From: Streptomyces roseifaciens
GTDB taxonomy: Bacteria; Actinomycetota; Actinomycetes; Streptomycetales; Streptomycetaceae
NCBI RefSeq assembly: GCF_001445655.1
Contig: NZ_LNBE01000002.1
Location: 1,061,887 to 1,125,886, forward strand
Direction of reading: 5' to 3'
DNA: 64,000 bases
Positions 1-9,000 of the stretch are shown piece after piece. The notes beneath the pieces were generated by a model, which was not told where the DNA came from, searched no databases, and saw nothing but the letters and a program-made list of their open reading frames with translations. Numbering within the stretch: the stretch's first letter is position 1; each line of letters begins with the position of its first letter. The position numbers were made by a program, and so were the translations under genes.

Positions 1-600
1 GCGGCCAACGCCGACGGACGGCTGGAAGTCTTCGCCCTCTCGCCCGGTGGCTCCGGGATCTACCACCGGTGGCAGGAGACACCCAACGGCCCCTGGGCGC
101 AGTGGAGCCGCTTCGGCACCGCGGCCGGCACTGCGCCACGCGTGGCACGCGACGGCAGCGGCAGGCTCACCGTCGCCGCGACGGCCCCGTCCGGTGTGGC
201 GACGTTCTCCCGGCGTCAGACCCTGCCGAGCGGAGGCTGGGACGGCTGGCAGCCGATGTTCGGCTGGACCGCCACGGCCCCGGCGCTCGTCGCCGACGCC
301 GACGGCAGGCTCGACGCCTTCGCCCTGTCTCCCGGCGGCGCCCGGCTCGACCACCGCCGGCAGGTCGCCCCCGGCGGCAGCTGGGAACCCGCCGACGACT
401 TCGGCGAACCCGGCGTCCGGCTCGCCGCCCTGCCCACGGCCACGGTCGACGCCACCGGACGGATGCACGTCTTCGCCGTCACCGCCGAAGGGCGGATACG
501 CACCCGTGTACAGGCCCGGCCCGGCAGCGGCTGGCGGCCGTGGACCGCATTCGGTGACCGCACCGTCGCGCCCGTCCCCTCGGGCAGTCCCACCTACTGA
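1..600 (+). CDS. C-terminal part of a PLL-like/tachylectin-like beta-propeller protein (5' end outside window)
   Basis: The frame is open from the first base to TGA at 598-600 and gives 199 residues, so the true start lies upstream. The protein consists of degenerate repeats of about 45-50 residues. Each has a GRLxVFALSPGG-type strand, then H-x-x-Q, then a G-x-W turn and an FG ending. Clear copies begin near residues 5 and 101, with more divergent copies between and after. This pattern is typical of PLL-like/tachylectin-type beta-propellers, which bind sugars and often form the C-terminal half of secreted actinomycete enzymes. No catalytic domain or signal peptide can be judged because the N-terminus is missing. 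It converges with the regulator gene downstream and has no evident link to the biosynthetic genes. The repeat fold is fairly secure; the function of the whole protein is unknown. Confidence 0.7.
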   Translation, partial: AANADGRLEVFALSPGGSGIYHRWQETPNGPWAQWSRFGTAAGTAPRVARDGSGRLTVAATAPSGVATFSRRQTLPSGGWDGWQPMFGWTATAPALVADADGRLDAFALSPGGARLDHRRQVAPGGSWEPADDFGEPGVRLAALPTATVDATGRMHVFAVTAEGRIRTRVQARPGSGWRPWTAFGDRTVAPVPSGSPTY

Positions 601-656
601 AGGCCGAAGCGGTCAACGCCGGCAGCAGCGGCCGTTTCGCGCAGCGACCGGGCCGG

Positions 657-1538
657 TCAGGCCACGTTCTTGATCAGGAATTGCTGCTCCGGTCCGTCAG
701 CGCACCGTTTCTCGACGGCTTCTGCCTCCGGGCGGGTGTCGTCGGAGGAGATGCCGATGCACTGGGACGTGGACTCCGCGCGCAGCCGGTAGCGCGACTC
801 GGTGCCGGCGGGCTCTACGCGGAACTGCTGGTCCTTGTTGGCGCGGGTGCACGCGTCCCAAGGTTCGAGCATGCCCTTCGCCGGGGCGCTGCGCCGGATC
901 GTCAGGCAACCCCTGCCGTGTGTCGGGTGGTGCCATTCGATGTAGTGCGGGGCGTCGGGGCCGTCGTGCACCGGCTTGAGGTAGGTGTGCGGCGGCCTCG
1001 CCTCCTTGCAAGGGCGTTGGGCGGCGATCGCACTGGTGTACGCCCCACTGCGGTCGCGCCCCTCCGTCAGGCACAGGTGCGGGGCCCGGGCCGGGCGGAT
1101 CTCCACCCAGCCCCGAACCGCCGCGGCGGCCGGCGTACGTGCCTCCCCTTCGTCGTCGGGCAGCAGCGTCCACACGCCCGCCGCCAGCAGGAGAACGGCG
1201 ATCACGGCCACGGCGGCGGCCAACGGCTTGGACCGGAGGCGTCGCCTGCTGCCCGACGCGCCCTCTATACGGGTCCGCGTCTCCAGCCAGGCCGCGATCT
1301 CGCGCTCGTCCTCCACCCCGCACACGTGAAGGAACGCGACGAGCAGTTCCGGCCGGGGCAGGGACTGGCGTTGCAGTACGTCCGAGAGGGTGCTGCGGGG
1401 GAGGACCTCGCCGCGGTCCTGCGCCCGCTGTTCCAGCTCCCGGTAGGTCAGGCCCGATCGCTCCTTGAGCCGCCGCATGCGGTCCGTGAACTCGCCCGCG
1501 TCGCGTGCCCTGCGCAGCTGTCTGCCCGTCCCCCTCAT
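657..1538 (-). CDS. XRE-type HTH protein with one membrane segment and a ricin-like C-terminal domain
   Basis: The product is 293 aa. Residues about 15-75 form a helix-turn-helix region (FTDRMRRLKERSGLTYRELE, then RSTLSDVLQRQSLPRP), as in XRE-family regulators. A basic stretch and a single hydrophobic segment (LAAAVAVIAVLLLAAGVWTL) follow at about 105-125. The extracytoplasmic part has repeated CLTI/QQF-type strands and paired cysteines, resembling ricin-B beta-trefoil domains. This suggests a one-component membrane-anchored regulator that reads an external sugar or wall signal. I chose ATG 1538; an upstream in-frame start at 1613 would add 25 low-complexity residues and cover the phased CCGGACA repeats. 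The gene is divergent from the small secreted protein at 1763, a plausible regulatory target. The HTH call is good, the lectin-like call moderate, and the role is inferred. Confidence 0.75.
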   Translation of the reverse strand: MRGTGRQLRRARDAGEFTDRMRRLKERSGLTYRELEQRAQDRGEVLPRSTLSDVLQRQSLPRPELLVAFLHVCGVEDEREIAAWLETRTRIEGASGSRRRLRSKPLAAAVAVIAVLLLAAGVWTLLPDDEGEARTPAAAAVRGWVEIRPARAPHLCLTEGRDRSGAYTSAIAAQRPCKEARPPHTYLKPVHDGPDAPHYIEWHHPTHGRGCLTIRRSAPAKGMLEPWDACTRANKDQQFRVEPAGTESRYRLRAESTSQCIGISSDDTRPEAEAVEKRCADGPEQQFLIKNVA

Positions 1539-1594
1539 GCCGGAATGGTTCCGGGCGCCGCCCGGGGCCGCAATCCGCGAACCGGCCAACCTGT

Positions 1595-1634
1595 CCGGAC
1601 AAGGCCCGGACAAAGCCCGCCACCAGGCCGGACA
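1595..1634. promoter_or_regulatory. Three helically phased CCGGACA repeats in a divergent promoter (candidate operator)
   Basis: CCGGACA occurs at 1595-1601, 1606-1612 and 1628-1634, all in one orientation. The spacings are 11 and 22 bases, one and two helical turns. The first copy is part of the perfect palindrome TGTCCGGACA (1592-1601). The repeats lie 57 bases upstream of the regulator start (1538) and 129 bases upstream of the secreted-protein start (1763). Same-face spacing is characteristic of regulator binding. The link to the adjacent HTH protein is inference. Confidence 0.4.
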
Positions 1635-1762
1635 CGGTTTCCGCGTCCGGGACGGACCACGGCATTGACCCGGTTTCGCCGGTGCTCACAAGCTCGTCCC
1701 GGGCCACCCCGAGGACCATCGGGGCCGAGGCTCACCTTCCACTTGAGGCACAAGGAGCCATC

Positions 1763-2098
1763 GTGTTCAGACGCGTAGCCACCGCCGTCGCCGCCCTCTC
1801 CCTCGGCGCGGCCGGGTTCGCCCTCGCCCCCGCCGCGCAAGCCGGAACGAGCGGTACCGAGAAGGCATGGACCCCGCCGAGCTGTCAGGGTCACCGGGCC
1901 AACACCGCCGTATGGGTCACCTGCAAGGGCAAGGGATCCGCCAGCCAGGTCCGCATGGTCTACGCCTGCCGGGTCCTGGGGCAGGTCGTGCGGCACACCA
2001 CGGCGTGGGAGTCGCTGGGTGCCCGCAGCTCCACCACGATCAGCGAGGAGTGCACCTTCGAGGCCGTGTCCGCCAAGGGCGAGTACCGCAGGCCCTGA
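1763..2098 (+). CDS. Small secreted protein with four cysteines, unknown function
   Basis: The product is 111 aa from GTG 1763, fixed by the Shine-Dalgarno AAGGAG at 1752-1757 with 5-base spacing. Residues 1-26 are a classic signal peptide: an FRR basic start, a hydrophobic core (VAALSLGAAGFALAP) and an AQA cleavage site. The mature part of about 85 residues has four cysteines (in SCQ, TCK, ACR and ECT) that could form two disulfides, and an N-terminal WTPPSC segment. I recognise no family. Many Streptomyces secrete small proteins of this kind as inhibitors, adhesins or developmental factors, and nothing here selects among these. It is divergent from the membrane regulator and may be controlled through the phased repeats between them. 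The coding call and secretion are secure; the function is not assigned. Confidence 0.8.
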   Translation: MFRRVATAVAALSLGAAGFALAPAAQAGTSGTEKAWTPPSCQGHRANTAVWVTCKGKGSASQVRMVYACRVLGQVVRHTTAWESLGARSSTTISEECTFEAVSAKGEYRRP

Positions 2099-2117
2099 TG
2101 CCACGGCGTACGACAGC

Positions 2118-2139
2118 GCCCGCCTCTCACCGGGCGGGC
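2118..2139. terminator. GC-rich hairpin between convergent genes
   Basis: The arms GCCCGCC (2118-2124) and GGCGGGC (2133-2139) form a perfect 7-base stem with an 8-base loop. It lies 20 bases after the secreted-protein stop and before the convergent Eis-type gene. There is no U-tract, which is common for Streptomyces terminators. A second palindrome, CCCGGGCCCGGG, is at 2171-2182. Either could terminate transcription in both directions. Confidence 0.4.
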
Positions 2140-2197
2140 ACTTCGGGTCACGCCACGGTGCAAAGCGGCTCCCGGGCCCGGGTCGGCGAGCGCGCGG

Positions 2198-3430
2198 TCA
2201 GAACCAGTGCAGGCAGTGCGGGGAGCGCTCGGCGCGGAAGAGGGCGTCGGCGAGGGCGGCTGCGCCCGGGCGGTGGGCCCGGATGTGTCCGGCACGCACG
2301 AGCGTGCTCGGGGCGGTGCCGCCGAGGTGGACCGAGCCCAGGTCGCTCACGTCCAGGGACAGGTCGGGCTCCCGGTCCGTCGGGACGCAGTCGGCCTTGC
2401 CGTCCCGGACGGTCAGCAGGTAGCGGCCGTGCTCGCCGAGGAACGGGTCCGCGACGTCGAGGACGAGCTCGCCGTCCGTGAACCAGCCGCGCGCGGTCAG
2501 CGCACGCGGGACGTCCAGCAGCCGCACCCAGAGCCAGTCGGTGTCGTCGTTCACCTGGGCGGCGCGGAAGTCCGCGAACTGCCAGCGCAGCGGGTGGTCG
2601 GGCGGGACGTGCTTGAAGACGACCTGAGTGACCAGGTCGTGTCCGAGTACGAACCGGGCCAGGGCCGTGAAGACCGTGTCGTCGGTGGCGATGGTCTCGT
2701 CGACCGTCAACGTCTGGTGCTCGCCGATCGAATAGCTGGCGTACCCGTCCGGGACGCCGTCGGCGTCACGGTGAACGGCGACGTAGCGCGGCGCCGGCGA
2801 GATCGGGGGCTGCCCCGCGCGCAAGGCCCACCAGCGGTGCGGCCGGGACAGCGCGCCGGGCTGGGCGCGGCGATACCGGTCGTAGACCTCTTCCAGGATC
2901 GCACCGCACCCGGCACGACGCAGCACCTCGACCGAGCCGTTGTCCGGGCCGGTCGCCGGTGCATCGGCCACTGCGCGCGCCCGGGGAACGGCGAGGGCGG
3001 CCTTGTGGCGCGGCACCGTCAGCTGCGCCGTATAGGTCGCCGGTCCGTAGCCGAACCTGCCGTAGATCGGGGCCTCGGAGGCCAGCAGCACGGAGAGGAA
3101 CTCCCCGCGGGCCCGCAGCTCGGTGAGCTGATGCCGCATCATCGCGCTGAGCACGCCCTGGCGCCGGTGCGAGGGCAGGACGCCGACGGCGGTCACCCCG
3201 GCGGCCGGGACGAGGGTCTCACCGGGCAGGGTGAGCTCGAAGGAGTGCGCGGCGGCGGTGCCGACGGGCCGCCCGTCCGCCGTCAGGGCGAGCAGGCAGC
3301 GGTCCATCTCGAGCGCCGACCACCAGAGCCCGCCGCCGTCGACCGGGGTTTCCGGGAAGCGCCCGAACGCGGTATGGACCGTGTCGACGAAGACGTCAAG
3401 GTCCTCATCGGTCGTGGAACGAATCTCCAT
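2198..3430 (-). CDS. Eis-family GNAT N-acetyltransferase
   Basis: The product is 410 aa. It has the Eis layout: an N-terminal GNAT domain (about 1-150), a second GNAT-like domain and a C-terminal sterol-carrier-like domain. The acetyl-CoA loop is visible as VGVLPSHRRQGVLSAMM at about 82-98, followed by LLASEAPIYGRFGYGPAT (115-132). That segment contains the conserved tyrosine (Y123) used as general acid in Eis enzymes. The chain ends in ...CLHWF; a C-terminal Phe carboxylate serves as the base in this family. Eis proteins acetylate amines of aminoglycosides and other cationic molecules in the cytosol, but the substrate here cannot be predicted. ATG 3428-3430 was chosen because GAGGAGG lies upstream (about 11 bases) and the GNAT fold starts right there. 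The gene is 88 bases downstream of the membrane-protein gene on the same strand and may be co-transcribed. Confidence 0.88.
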   Translation of the reverse strand: MEIRSTTDEDLDVFVDTVHTAFGRFPETPVDGGGLWWSALEMDRCLLALTADGRPVGTAAAHSFELTLPGETLVPAAGVTAVGVLPSHRRQGVLSAMMRHQLTELRARGEFLSVLLASEAPIYGRFGYGPATYTAQLTVPRHKAALAVPRARAVADAPATGPDNGSVEVLRRAGCGAILEEVYDRYRRAQPGALSRPHRWWALRAGQPPISPAPRYVAVHRDADGVPDGYASYSIGEHQTLTVDETIATDDTVFTALARFVLGHDLVTQVVFKHVPPDHPLRWQFADFRAAQVNDDTDWLWVRLLDVPRALTARGWFTDGELVLDVADPFLGEHGRYLLTVRDGKADCVPTDREPDLSLDVSDLGSVHLGGTAPSTLVRAGHIRAHRPGAAALADALFRAERSPHCLHWF

Positions 3431-3518
3431 TGCCGCTGCTGCCTCCTCGAAATACCGGCACCACGGCTCGCGGTGCCCGGCCACAGTGCAGCTTTGATCC
3501 GTGACCAGGGCAAGCGAA

Positions 3519-4679
3519 TTACGACCGGGCCCGCGGCCGTACACCCGCCTCAGCCATCAGGCCGCCGCCTCCGCCCCCCCCCGCGCAGATGTAGCGGGTG
3601 CGGGCCGCGTAGGAGCGGGCCGCCACGATGAGGGCGAAGCCCAAGCCCGCGAAGGCCAGGCCGCCGAACCACACCATCCAGGTCAGGGACGCGCTGGTGT
3701 CGAACGGCGGCTTCGGCTCGACAGGCGATGTCACCCCGGTGACGCTGAGCAGAACCATGACGTTGAGGACCACCCCGTACACCGACAGGGCGCCGCCTGT
3801 CAGCCAGGCCGGGACCAGCGGCAGCAGGCGCGGGACCCGGCGCCCGGACAGGAACAGCGTCCAGCGGGGGAAGACCATCCCCCACCGGTACATCAGCCCT
3901 GTCAGCAGGAAGACCCCGAGCAGCGCGGCCATCACCGACACGTCGAGCCCGACCGAGGCGAGCGCCTTGGCGGCCCCGGCGTCCTCGTTCAGCTTTCCCC
4001 AGCCCTCCGCCGTGACGCCCAGCGCGTCGCCGCCCAGCGTCCAGACGGTCTTGACGCCCGCCCACGGCAGCAGGCCGCACATGAGGACGTACGCCGTCAC
4101 CTGGGTCCGCGCCGAGGCCGTGGAGGCGCCCGGGTGGACCGGCGCGGCGTCGACGGCCCCGGCATGCGGATGCCCGCACCGCGGGCAGCTGCCCTGCCGC
4201 CTGCGGCGATACGCCACCACGGCCATCAGCAGGACGGCGGCGCCGGCTGCGTTCAGCAGGGTGTGGACCGCTCCGGTGGCGCTCTCGATCCCGGAGAGCG
4301 TCACCAGCGCCACGACGATCATCACCACGCCCAGCGCGCCCACCCCGAAGACGAGGATGGCAGCGGCGAGCAGCGCCGACATCACCACCCGACCAGGTCT
4401 GCCGAGCGGCCGGGTGGTGGCCCAGGCCGCGGCGCCGCCCAGCACGGCGAGGGCGGCGAGCGCGAGTTGGACCGCCGGCGCGTAGGTCGCGTGCGGTTTC
4501 ACGGGCACGCTGGTCCCCATCGCCGCCCAGGCGGTCTGAACGACCGCGTACACCGCGCCCCACACGGGGGCGGCGTGGGGCGCCCACGCCGGCCATCGCC
4601 GCCACCACGTCGTCCCTGCACGGGCATCGGGCGGTTGCCCGGCACCGACACGTGTCCGCGAGCTGGTGGAAACAGGCAC
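3519..4679 (-). CDS. Polytopic membrane protein, unknown function
   Basis: The product is about 386 aa with roughly eight hydrophobic segments. Examples begin at WGAVYAVVQTAW, VQLALAALAVLGGAAAW, VVMSALLAAAILVFGVGAL, AAVLLMAVVAY, AYVLMCGLLPW, VMAALLGVFLLTGLMY, VYGVVLNVMVLL and VWFGGLAFAGLGFALIVAA. A cytoplasmic-type loop holds a CPRCGH zinc-ribbon-like motif after the fourth or fifth segment. Such proteins are common and uncharacterised in Streptomyces. Two adjacent GTG codons (4682 and 4679) compete; GGAGG at 4685-4689 gives 5-base spacing to 4679, so that one is preferred. The C-terminus includes seven consecutive glycines encoded by a nine-base C run, where a one-base slip would change the last residues only. 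It precedes the Eis-type gene on the same strand. The membrane location is secure; the function is unknown. Confidence 0.75.
   Translation of the reverse strand: MPVSTSSRTRVGAGQPPDARAGTTWWRRWPAWAPHAAPVWGAVYAVVQTAWAAMGTSVPVKPHATYAPAVQLALAALAVLGGAAAWATTRPLGRPGRVVMSALLAAAILVFGVGALGVVMIVVALVTLSGIESATGAVHTLLNAAGAAVLLMAVVAYRRRRQGSCPRCGHPHAGAVDAAPVHPGASTASARTQVTAYVLMCGLLPWAGVKTVWTLGGDALGVTAEGWGKLNEDAGAAKALASVGLDVSVMAALLGVFLLTGLMYRWGMVFPRWTLFLSGRRVPRLLPLVPAWLTGGALSVYGVVLNVMVLLSVTGVTSPVEPKPPFDTSASLTWMVWFGGLAFAGLGFALIVAARSYAARTRYICAGGGGGGGLMAEAGVRPRARS
3574..3582. repeat. Nine-base homopolymeric C tract inside the membrane-protein gene
   Basis: Nine consecutive C residues (read as G on the coding strand) encode part of a poly-glycine near the C-terminus, about 20 codons before the stop. 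The tract is prone to slippage and to sequencing error. A length change would alter only the C-terminal tail. Confidence 0.8.
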
Positions 4680-5188
4680 CACAACCTCCGTATGTCCGCC
4701 GCACTTTCAGATGAAAGGCTCTGCGACAGACAGGCCGGGACACATCCCCCGCGCGGACCACCCGACTCCGCCGCACGGCGGACCGGCGTCACCCGGCGGG
4801 GCCGGGGCGATCAGGTGCCCCGGGCGAGGAGGGCGCTCGAGAAGGCGATGAAGCCGGGGCCGGACGAGGTTCCGTCGCAGCCTCGGAACACGCTGTGGTA
4901 CGTGCGGTCGGCGACGAGTGTCAGGGTCTGCGCCGAGGCGGTGTCGTTTCACGGGAACTCCTCCGCGGGTCGTGGGGGCGGGGACATCGGCCGCCGGGCG
5001 CAGCCCGGGCGGGGCCCCCGGCGCCGGGGAGGCGCCTGGGGTCGCGACTCCCGGCCACGGCTCCCGTCTGCCACCAGGACACCTCCCATCACGGCGGTGT
5101 GCAACACGCGCCCGGCGTACCAGGTCGTATCCGTGGCCCGTGGGCGTACCGCATTCCGCCAGGGGTAACCGAAGAGGCAGGCAGGCGA
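4680..5188. other. Intergenic region of about 510 bp between divergent genes, containing a gene remnant
   Basis: This region lies between the membrane-protein start and the VanZ start and should carry both promoters. Apart from the decayed coding segment at 4811-4948 on the minus strand I see no gene with normal third-position GC bias. A short GTG-started minus-strand frame beginning at 4952 has a good GGAGGAG ribosome site, but its codon usage is not coding-like. Confidence 0.5.
4811..4948 (-). pseudogene. C-terminal remnant of a secreted-type protein, interrupted by an in-frame TGA
   Basis: Read on the minus strand, 45 codons have nearly all G/C third positions and give a protein-like sequence: SAQTLTLVADRTYHSVFRGC followed by DGTSSGPGFIAFSSALLARGT and a stop. 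No start codon precedes it. In frame, the upstream codon is TGA at 4949-4951, beyond which a short frame (ATG SPPPRPAEEFP) reads into that stop. A GTG with a strong GGAGGAG site overlaps the TGA but is in another frame. This looks like the tail of a broken gene, from a frameshift or nonsense mutation, or a sequencing error. The family is not recognised. Confidence 0.4.
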
Positions 5189-5776
5189 ATGCTGACGGAG
5201 GGCGTGATGGCGCGCGAGGACCCGCACAGCAAGGCCGAGAAGGACACCGAGGACCGTGCGGAGGCCGGCGGCGGGCGCCGTCTCACACGGCCGTTACGCA
5301 TCGTGGTCATGCTGCTGGCCTTCGCGGGGATGGTGGCCTTCGGCGTGGTGCTGGCCCGGCTGACCCTGGAACCCTCCGCCGCCTCGGAATCGCTGACGCA
5401 CAGCAATCTGCGCCCAGGCGACTCCATCCGCGACTATCTCTCCCGGCCGGCCTTCCGGGACACCGTCAAGCAGATCGGCGGCAACATAGCGCTGGGCATT
5501 CCGTTCGGTCTGCTGCTGCCGGTACTGGTGCCGCGCGCCCGGGGACCGGTCCGCGTCGCCGCCGTCACGGCGGTGGTGATGCTGCTGGTCGAGCTGGTCC
5601 AGGGCGCCCTCATCACGGGCCGGGCCTTCGACATCGACGACGTGCTCCTCAACACCGCGGGCGCCCTGCTGGGCTATCTGCTCCTGGGCCGCAGGCTGGG
5701 CCGCGCCGTCCACCCCCGGCGCCGCCACTGGTGGCACCGCTTCACCCGGCGCGAGGCCTCGGGGACGCGTGAGTGA
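5189..5776 (+). CDS. VanZ-family membrane protein
   Basis: The product is 195 aa. After a charged cytoplasmic N-terminus there are four membrane segments: IVVMLLAFAGMVAFGVVLA, NIALGIPFGLLLPVLV, VAAVTAVVMLLVELVQGAL and VLLNTAGALLGYLLLG. The family hallmarks are present: NIxLxxPFG, the E-x-x-Q pair in the third segment, and FDIDDVLLNTxG before the fourth. VanZ-like proteins are widespread in actinomycetes. The founding member gives low-level teicoplanin resistance, but most homologues have no proven role, so this is not evidence for a glycopeptide cluster. ATG 5189 is preceded by a GAGGCAGG stretch; ATG 5207, with GGAGGG 4 bases upstream, is an alternative start. The gene converges on the NRPS operon end, with 81 bases between the stops. 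Confidence 0.85.
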   Translation: MLTEGVMAREDPHSKAEKDTEDRAEAGGGRRLTRPLRIVVMLLAFAGMVAFGVVLARLTLEPSAASESLTHSNLRPGDSIRDYLSRPAFRDTVKQIGGNIALGIPFGLLLPVLVPRARGPVRVAAVTAVVMLLVELVQGALITGRAFDIDDVLLNTAGALLGYLLLGRRLGRAVHPRRRHWWHRFTRREASGTRE

Positions 5777-5857
5777 ACCCCTTCGGAAGCAGGCCTTCGA
5801 CGGAGCCGGGCCGCAGGGCGCGCTCGGCGCCGCCGGATGACCGACGATGGACAGGGA

Positions 5858-6091
5858 TCAGGCGGCGGGGCCCTTCCGGGGCGCCGCGTTCATCGCCTCG
5901 ACGAGGCTCCTGGGCCGCATGTCGGTCCAGTGCTGCTCCACGTACTCGAGGCAGGTCGCCCGGTCCTGGTCCTCCAGGGCGACGGACCACCCCTCGGGGA
6001 CGGTCGCGAAGACCGGCCACAGCGAGTGCTGGCCCTCGTCGTTGACGAGCACGTGGAAACGCCCGTTGTCGTCATCGAATGGATTGGTCAT
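5858..6091 (-). CDS. MbtH-like protein
   Basis: The product is 77 aa with the full MbtH signature: [20 protein letters not shown], then SLWP, PEGW and a [17 protein letters not shown] block containing the three conserved tryptophans. MbtH-like proteins bind adenylation domains in the cytosol and support their folding and activity. Its place as last gene of the NRPS operon makes the adenylation domains of the two upstream NRPS genes its likely partners. The start ATG 6089-6091 lies inside the upstream NRPS gene, so the two overlap by 20 bases. AGGAAGGACAGG lies upstream on the minus strand. This arrangement favours translational coupling. Confidence 0.95.
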   Translation of the reverse strand: MTNPFDDDNGRFHVLVNDEGQHSLWPVFATVPEGWSVALEDQDRATCLEYVEQHWTDMRPRSLVEAMNAAPRKGPAA

Positions 6092-9000
6092 GTCCTGTCC
6101 TTCCTCGCGTGCAACGTTGCAACGTTTCGCCTTCTCCTCCGGCCGTCGGTTCGGGAAAGAACCCCGTGCCGACGAAGTACTCGACGTACTTCGCGACCAG
6201 GTCGTCGCCGACGACGGGACACGTGATCCCTGAGCCCGCGAGACCGTGCTCCGTGTTGCACCGGTCGTAGCGCGGGCTGGCGACCCCGACCTGCAGCCCC
6301 TGTGCCAGCAGCGCGGCGGGGGCCAGCGAAGCCTTTCCGTCGGCGGCGCCGAGGAGTACGTGCTTCCACTCCTCGTAGGGCAGGCTCGCCACGTCGTAGC
6401 CGAGCCGCCGAAGGCAGTCGATCAACGCGTCGAAGCCCAGCGGCTCCGGATTGGTCACGTGAAAGACCTTGCCCTCCGACTCCGGCTGCCGGCCGAGGTG
6501 CACGATCGCCCTGGCCACATGGTCGACCGGCACGAGGTCGACATCGAACCGCATCCCTTCCCGTACGGTCCGGTCGGGCGCGGCACGCAACTCGATGACG
6601 GCCCGGACCATCGTCCACAGCGCGTCCCCCGTCGTACAGGCACCCGTGCCGGTGTGCCCGCTGACCCGGCTCGGCCGGTAGATGACGGTGGGGACACCCC
6701 GCTCCCGGGCTGCTCGCACCAGTTCCTCGGCCACCCACTTGGTGGCGACGTACCCGTTCGCCGCCACGGAATCCGGCGCAACGCGACGGCTTTCCCGGAC
6801 GACGTCCGGAGTCCGGTCCCGCCCCACCGCGGCAGCCGAACTGGAAATGTAGTGCAGCGGTTTGACGCGCTCGGTGGCGGCCAGGCGTATGACTTCGCGG
6901 GTACCCAGGACGTTGGCGGCCTTCAGCCTTGCGTACGAGTCGACGATGTTCACCCGCGCGCCATTGTGGTAAATGACCTCGATCCGGTCCGCCAGCAGGG
7001 CGAACCGCTCCTCGGTCAGGCCCAGCAGCGGCTTCTCCAGGTCTCCTGCCACGGCGACGATGCGCCCGCGCAGGGCCTCGTCCCAGAGCCCGTACGCAGC
7101 CAGGCCGGCTCGCAGCCGCTCACCGGCCTCTTCGTCGTCCGCCGCTCGCACCGGACACCACACATGGGCTTCCGTCCGGTCCAGCAGCTCGCGGAGGAGG
7201 AAGGAGCCGAGGAACCCGGTGGCGCCGGTGAGGAGGATGTGCCGGGGAGCGCTGTTCACCCGGGGGTCGGCGGGCCGGCAGCCCTCGGCCGTGATCGCCG
7301 GATCGAGCACCGCTTCGGCGCGGAAGTCGATGCCGTCCGCCGGGTCGGTGCCGGAGCCGGAAGAGGGCTTCTCGGCGGCGTCGACGACCGCTGCCAGTCC
7401 GGCGACGGTGGGCGCCTCGAAAAGGGCCCGGACCGGCAGCTCGACGCCCCGTACCGAGCGGATCCGGTTGATCAGGCGGGTGGCGAGGAGCGAGTGCCCG
7501 CCCAGCGCGAAGAAGTCGTCGTCGATCCCCACCGACGGCAATCGCAGCACCTCGGCGAACAGGCCGGCCAGGACCTCCTCCCGGGAGTTCCTGGGGACCC
7601 CGCCGGCGGACGGCGCGCCCGTCTCAGGCGCCGGCAAGGCGTCCCGGTCCAGCTTCCCGTTGGGGGTCAGAGGCAGGGCGCCGAGCCCGATCACGACGGC
7701 AGGAACCATGTGATCCGGCAGAAGTGCCGCCAGGTGCCGACGCAGCTCGGAAGGCCGCACCTGCCGTCCCGGCCCGGGCACCACGTAAGCCACCAGGCGC
7801 GTGTCGCCCGGCCGGTCCTCCCTGGCCAGCACGGCGGCCTGACCGACGTCCTCGTGCCGGGCGAGGGCCGCCTCGATCTCGCCGGGCTCGATGCGGAACC
7901 CGCGGACCTTGACCTGCCGGTCCGCTCGGCCGATGTACTCCAGGTGCCCGGCGGCGTTCCATCGCACCAGGTCCCCGGTGCGGTACATCCGCGTCCCCGG
8001 GCCGCCGAACGGATCGGCCACGAACCGCCCGGCGGTCAACCCCGGGCGCTGCAGATAGCCACGAGCCAGTTGCGCGCCTGCCAGGTACAGCTCCCCGACC
8101 ACGCCCGGTGGCGCCAGCCGCAGGCCGGAGTCCAGCACGTACACCCCGGTGTTGAGGACCGGTCGGCCGATCGGCGCCGCGGCCGGCCAGTCCGCTTCCT
8201 CTCCCGGCAGGGTGAACGCGGTCACCACGTGTGTCTCGGCCGGCCCGTAGTGGTTGTGCAACCGGCGCCGTACACCCCGGTGGAACCGGCGGACCGGCTC
8301 GCTCAACCGCAGCGCCTCACCGGCCTGCGCCACGTCCGTCAACGCGGGCAAGGGCTCTCCGCTCTCGGCAGCCGCCTCGCACAGCGCCTCGATCACCAGG
8401 CTCGGTGCGAACAGCTTGCCGACCTCGTGCCGCCGCAACCACGCCACGAAGGCCGCCGCGTCACGGCGGACGTCCTCGGGAGGAACCACCAGGCACGCGC
8501 CGGACACCAGCGTCGACAGGATCTCCTGGACCGACACGTCGAAGCTGATCGCGGTGAACTGGGCGACCCGTACGCCAGGCCCGGCCGGCACCGCCGCGGC
8601 ATGCCAGGCCAGCAGGTTCCCCAGCGCGCCGCCCGGCATCATGACGCCCTTCGGGCGACCCGTTGAACCCGACGTGTAGATCACATAGGCCAGCTGATCC
8701 GGGGACAACGGCCCCGGCCGGTCCGCGTCGGTGAGGTCACGAGCGTCCTCCCGGTCGAGGTCGAGCCGGTCGACGAGTACGGAGGGCACCTCGCCCGGGT
8801 CCGGCAGGACCGCTGCAGTCGCGGCATCGGAGAGGACGCAGGCGGGCCGGGCATCGGCCAGCATGAACGCGATCCGCTCCGCCGGATACTCCGGATCCAC
8901 GGGCAGATACACGCCGCCCGCCTTGAGTACCGCCAGCAGGCCGGTCACCATATGCACCGACCGGGGCAGCGCCACGGCCACCACCCGCTCAGGACCGACA

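Noticed and set aside
4707..4952. GTG-started 81-codon minus-strand frame with a good ribosome site
   Set aside because: Its third codon positions are not GC-rich, while the overlapping frame is strongly coding-like. It is treated as part of a broken gene, not as a protein.
5189..5776. VanZ-like gene as a sign of a glycopeptide antibiotic or resistance cluster
   Set aside because: VanZ-family proteins are common in actinomycetes without glycopeptides. No vanHAX, halogenase or cross-linking P450 genes are near, and the NRPS pockets do not fit.
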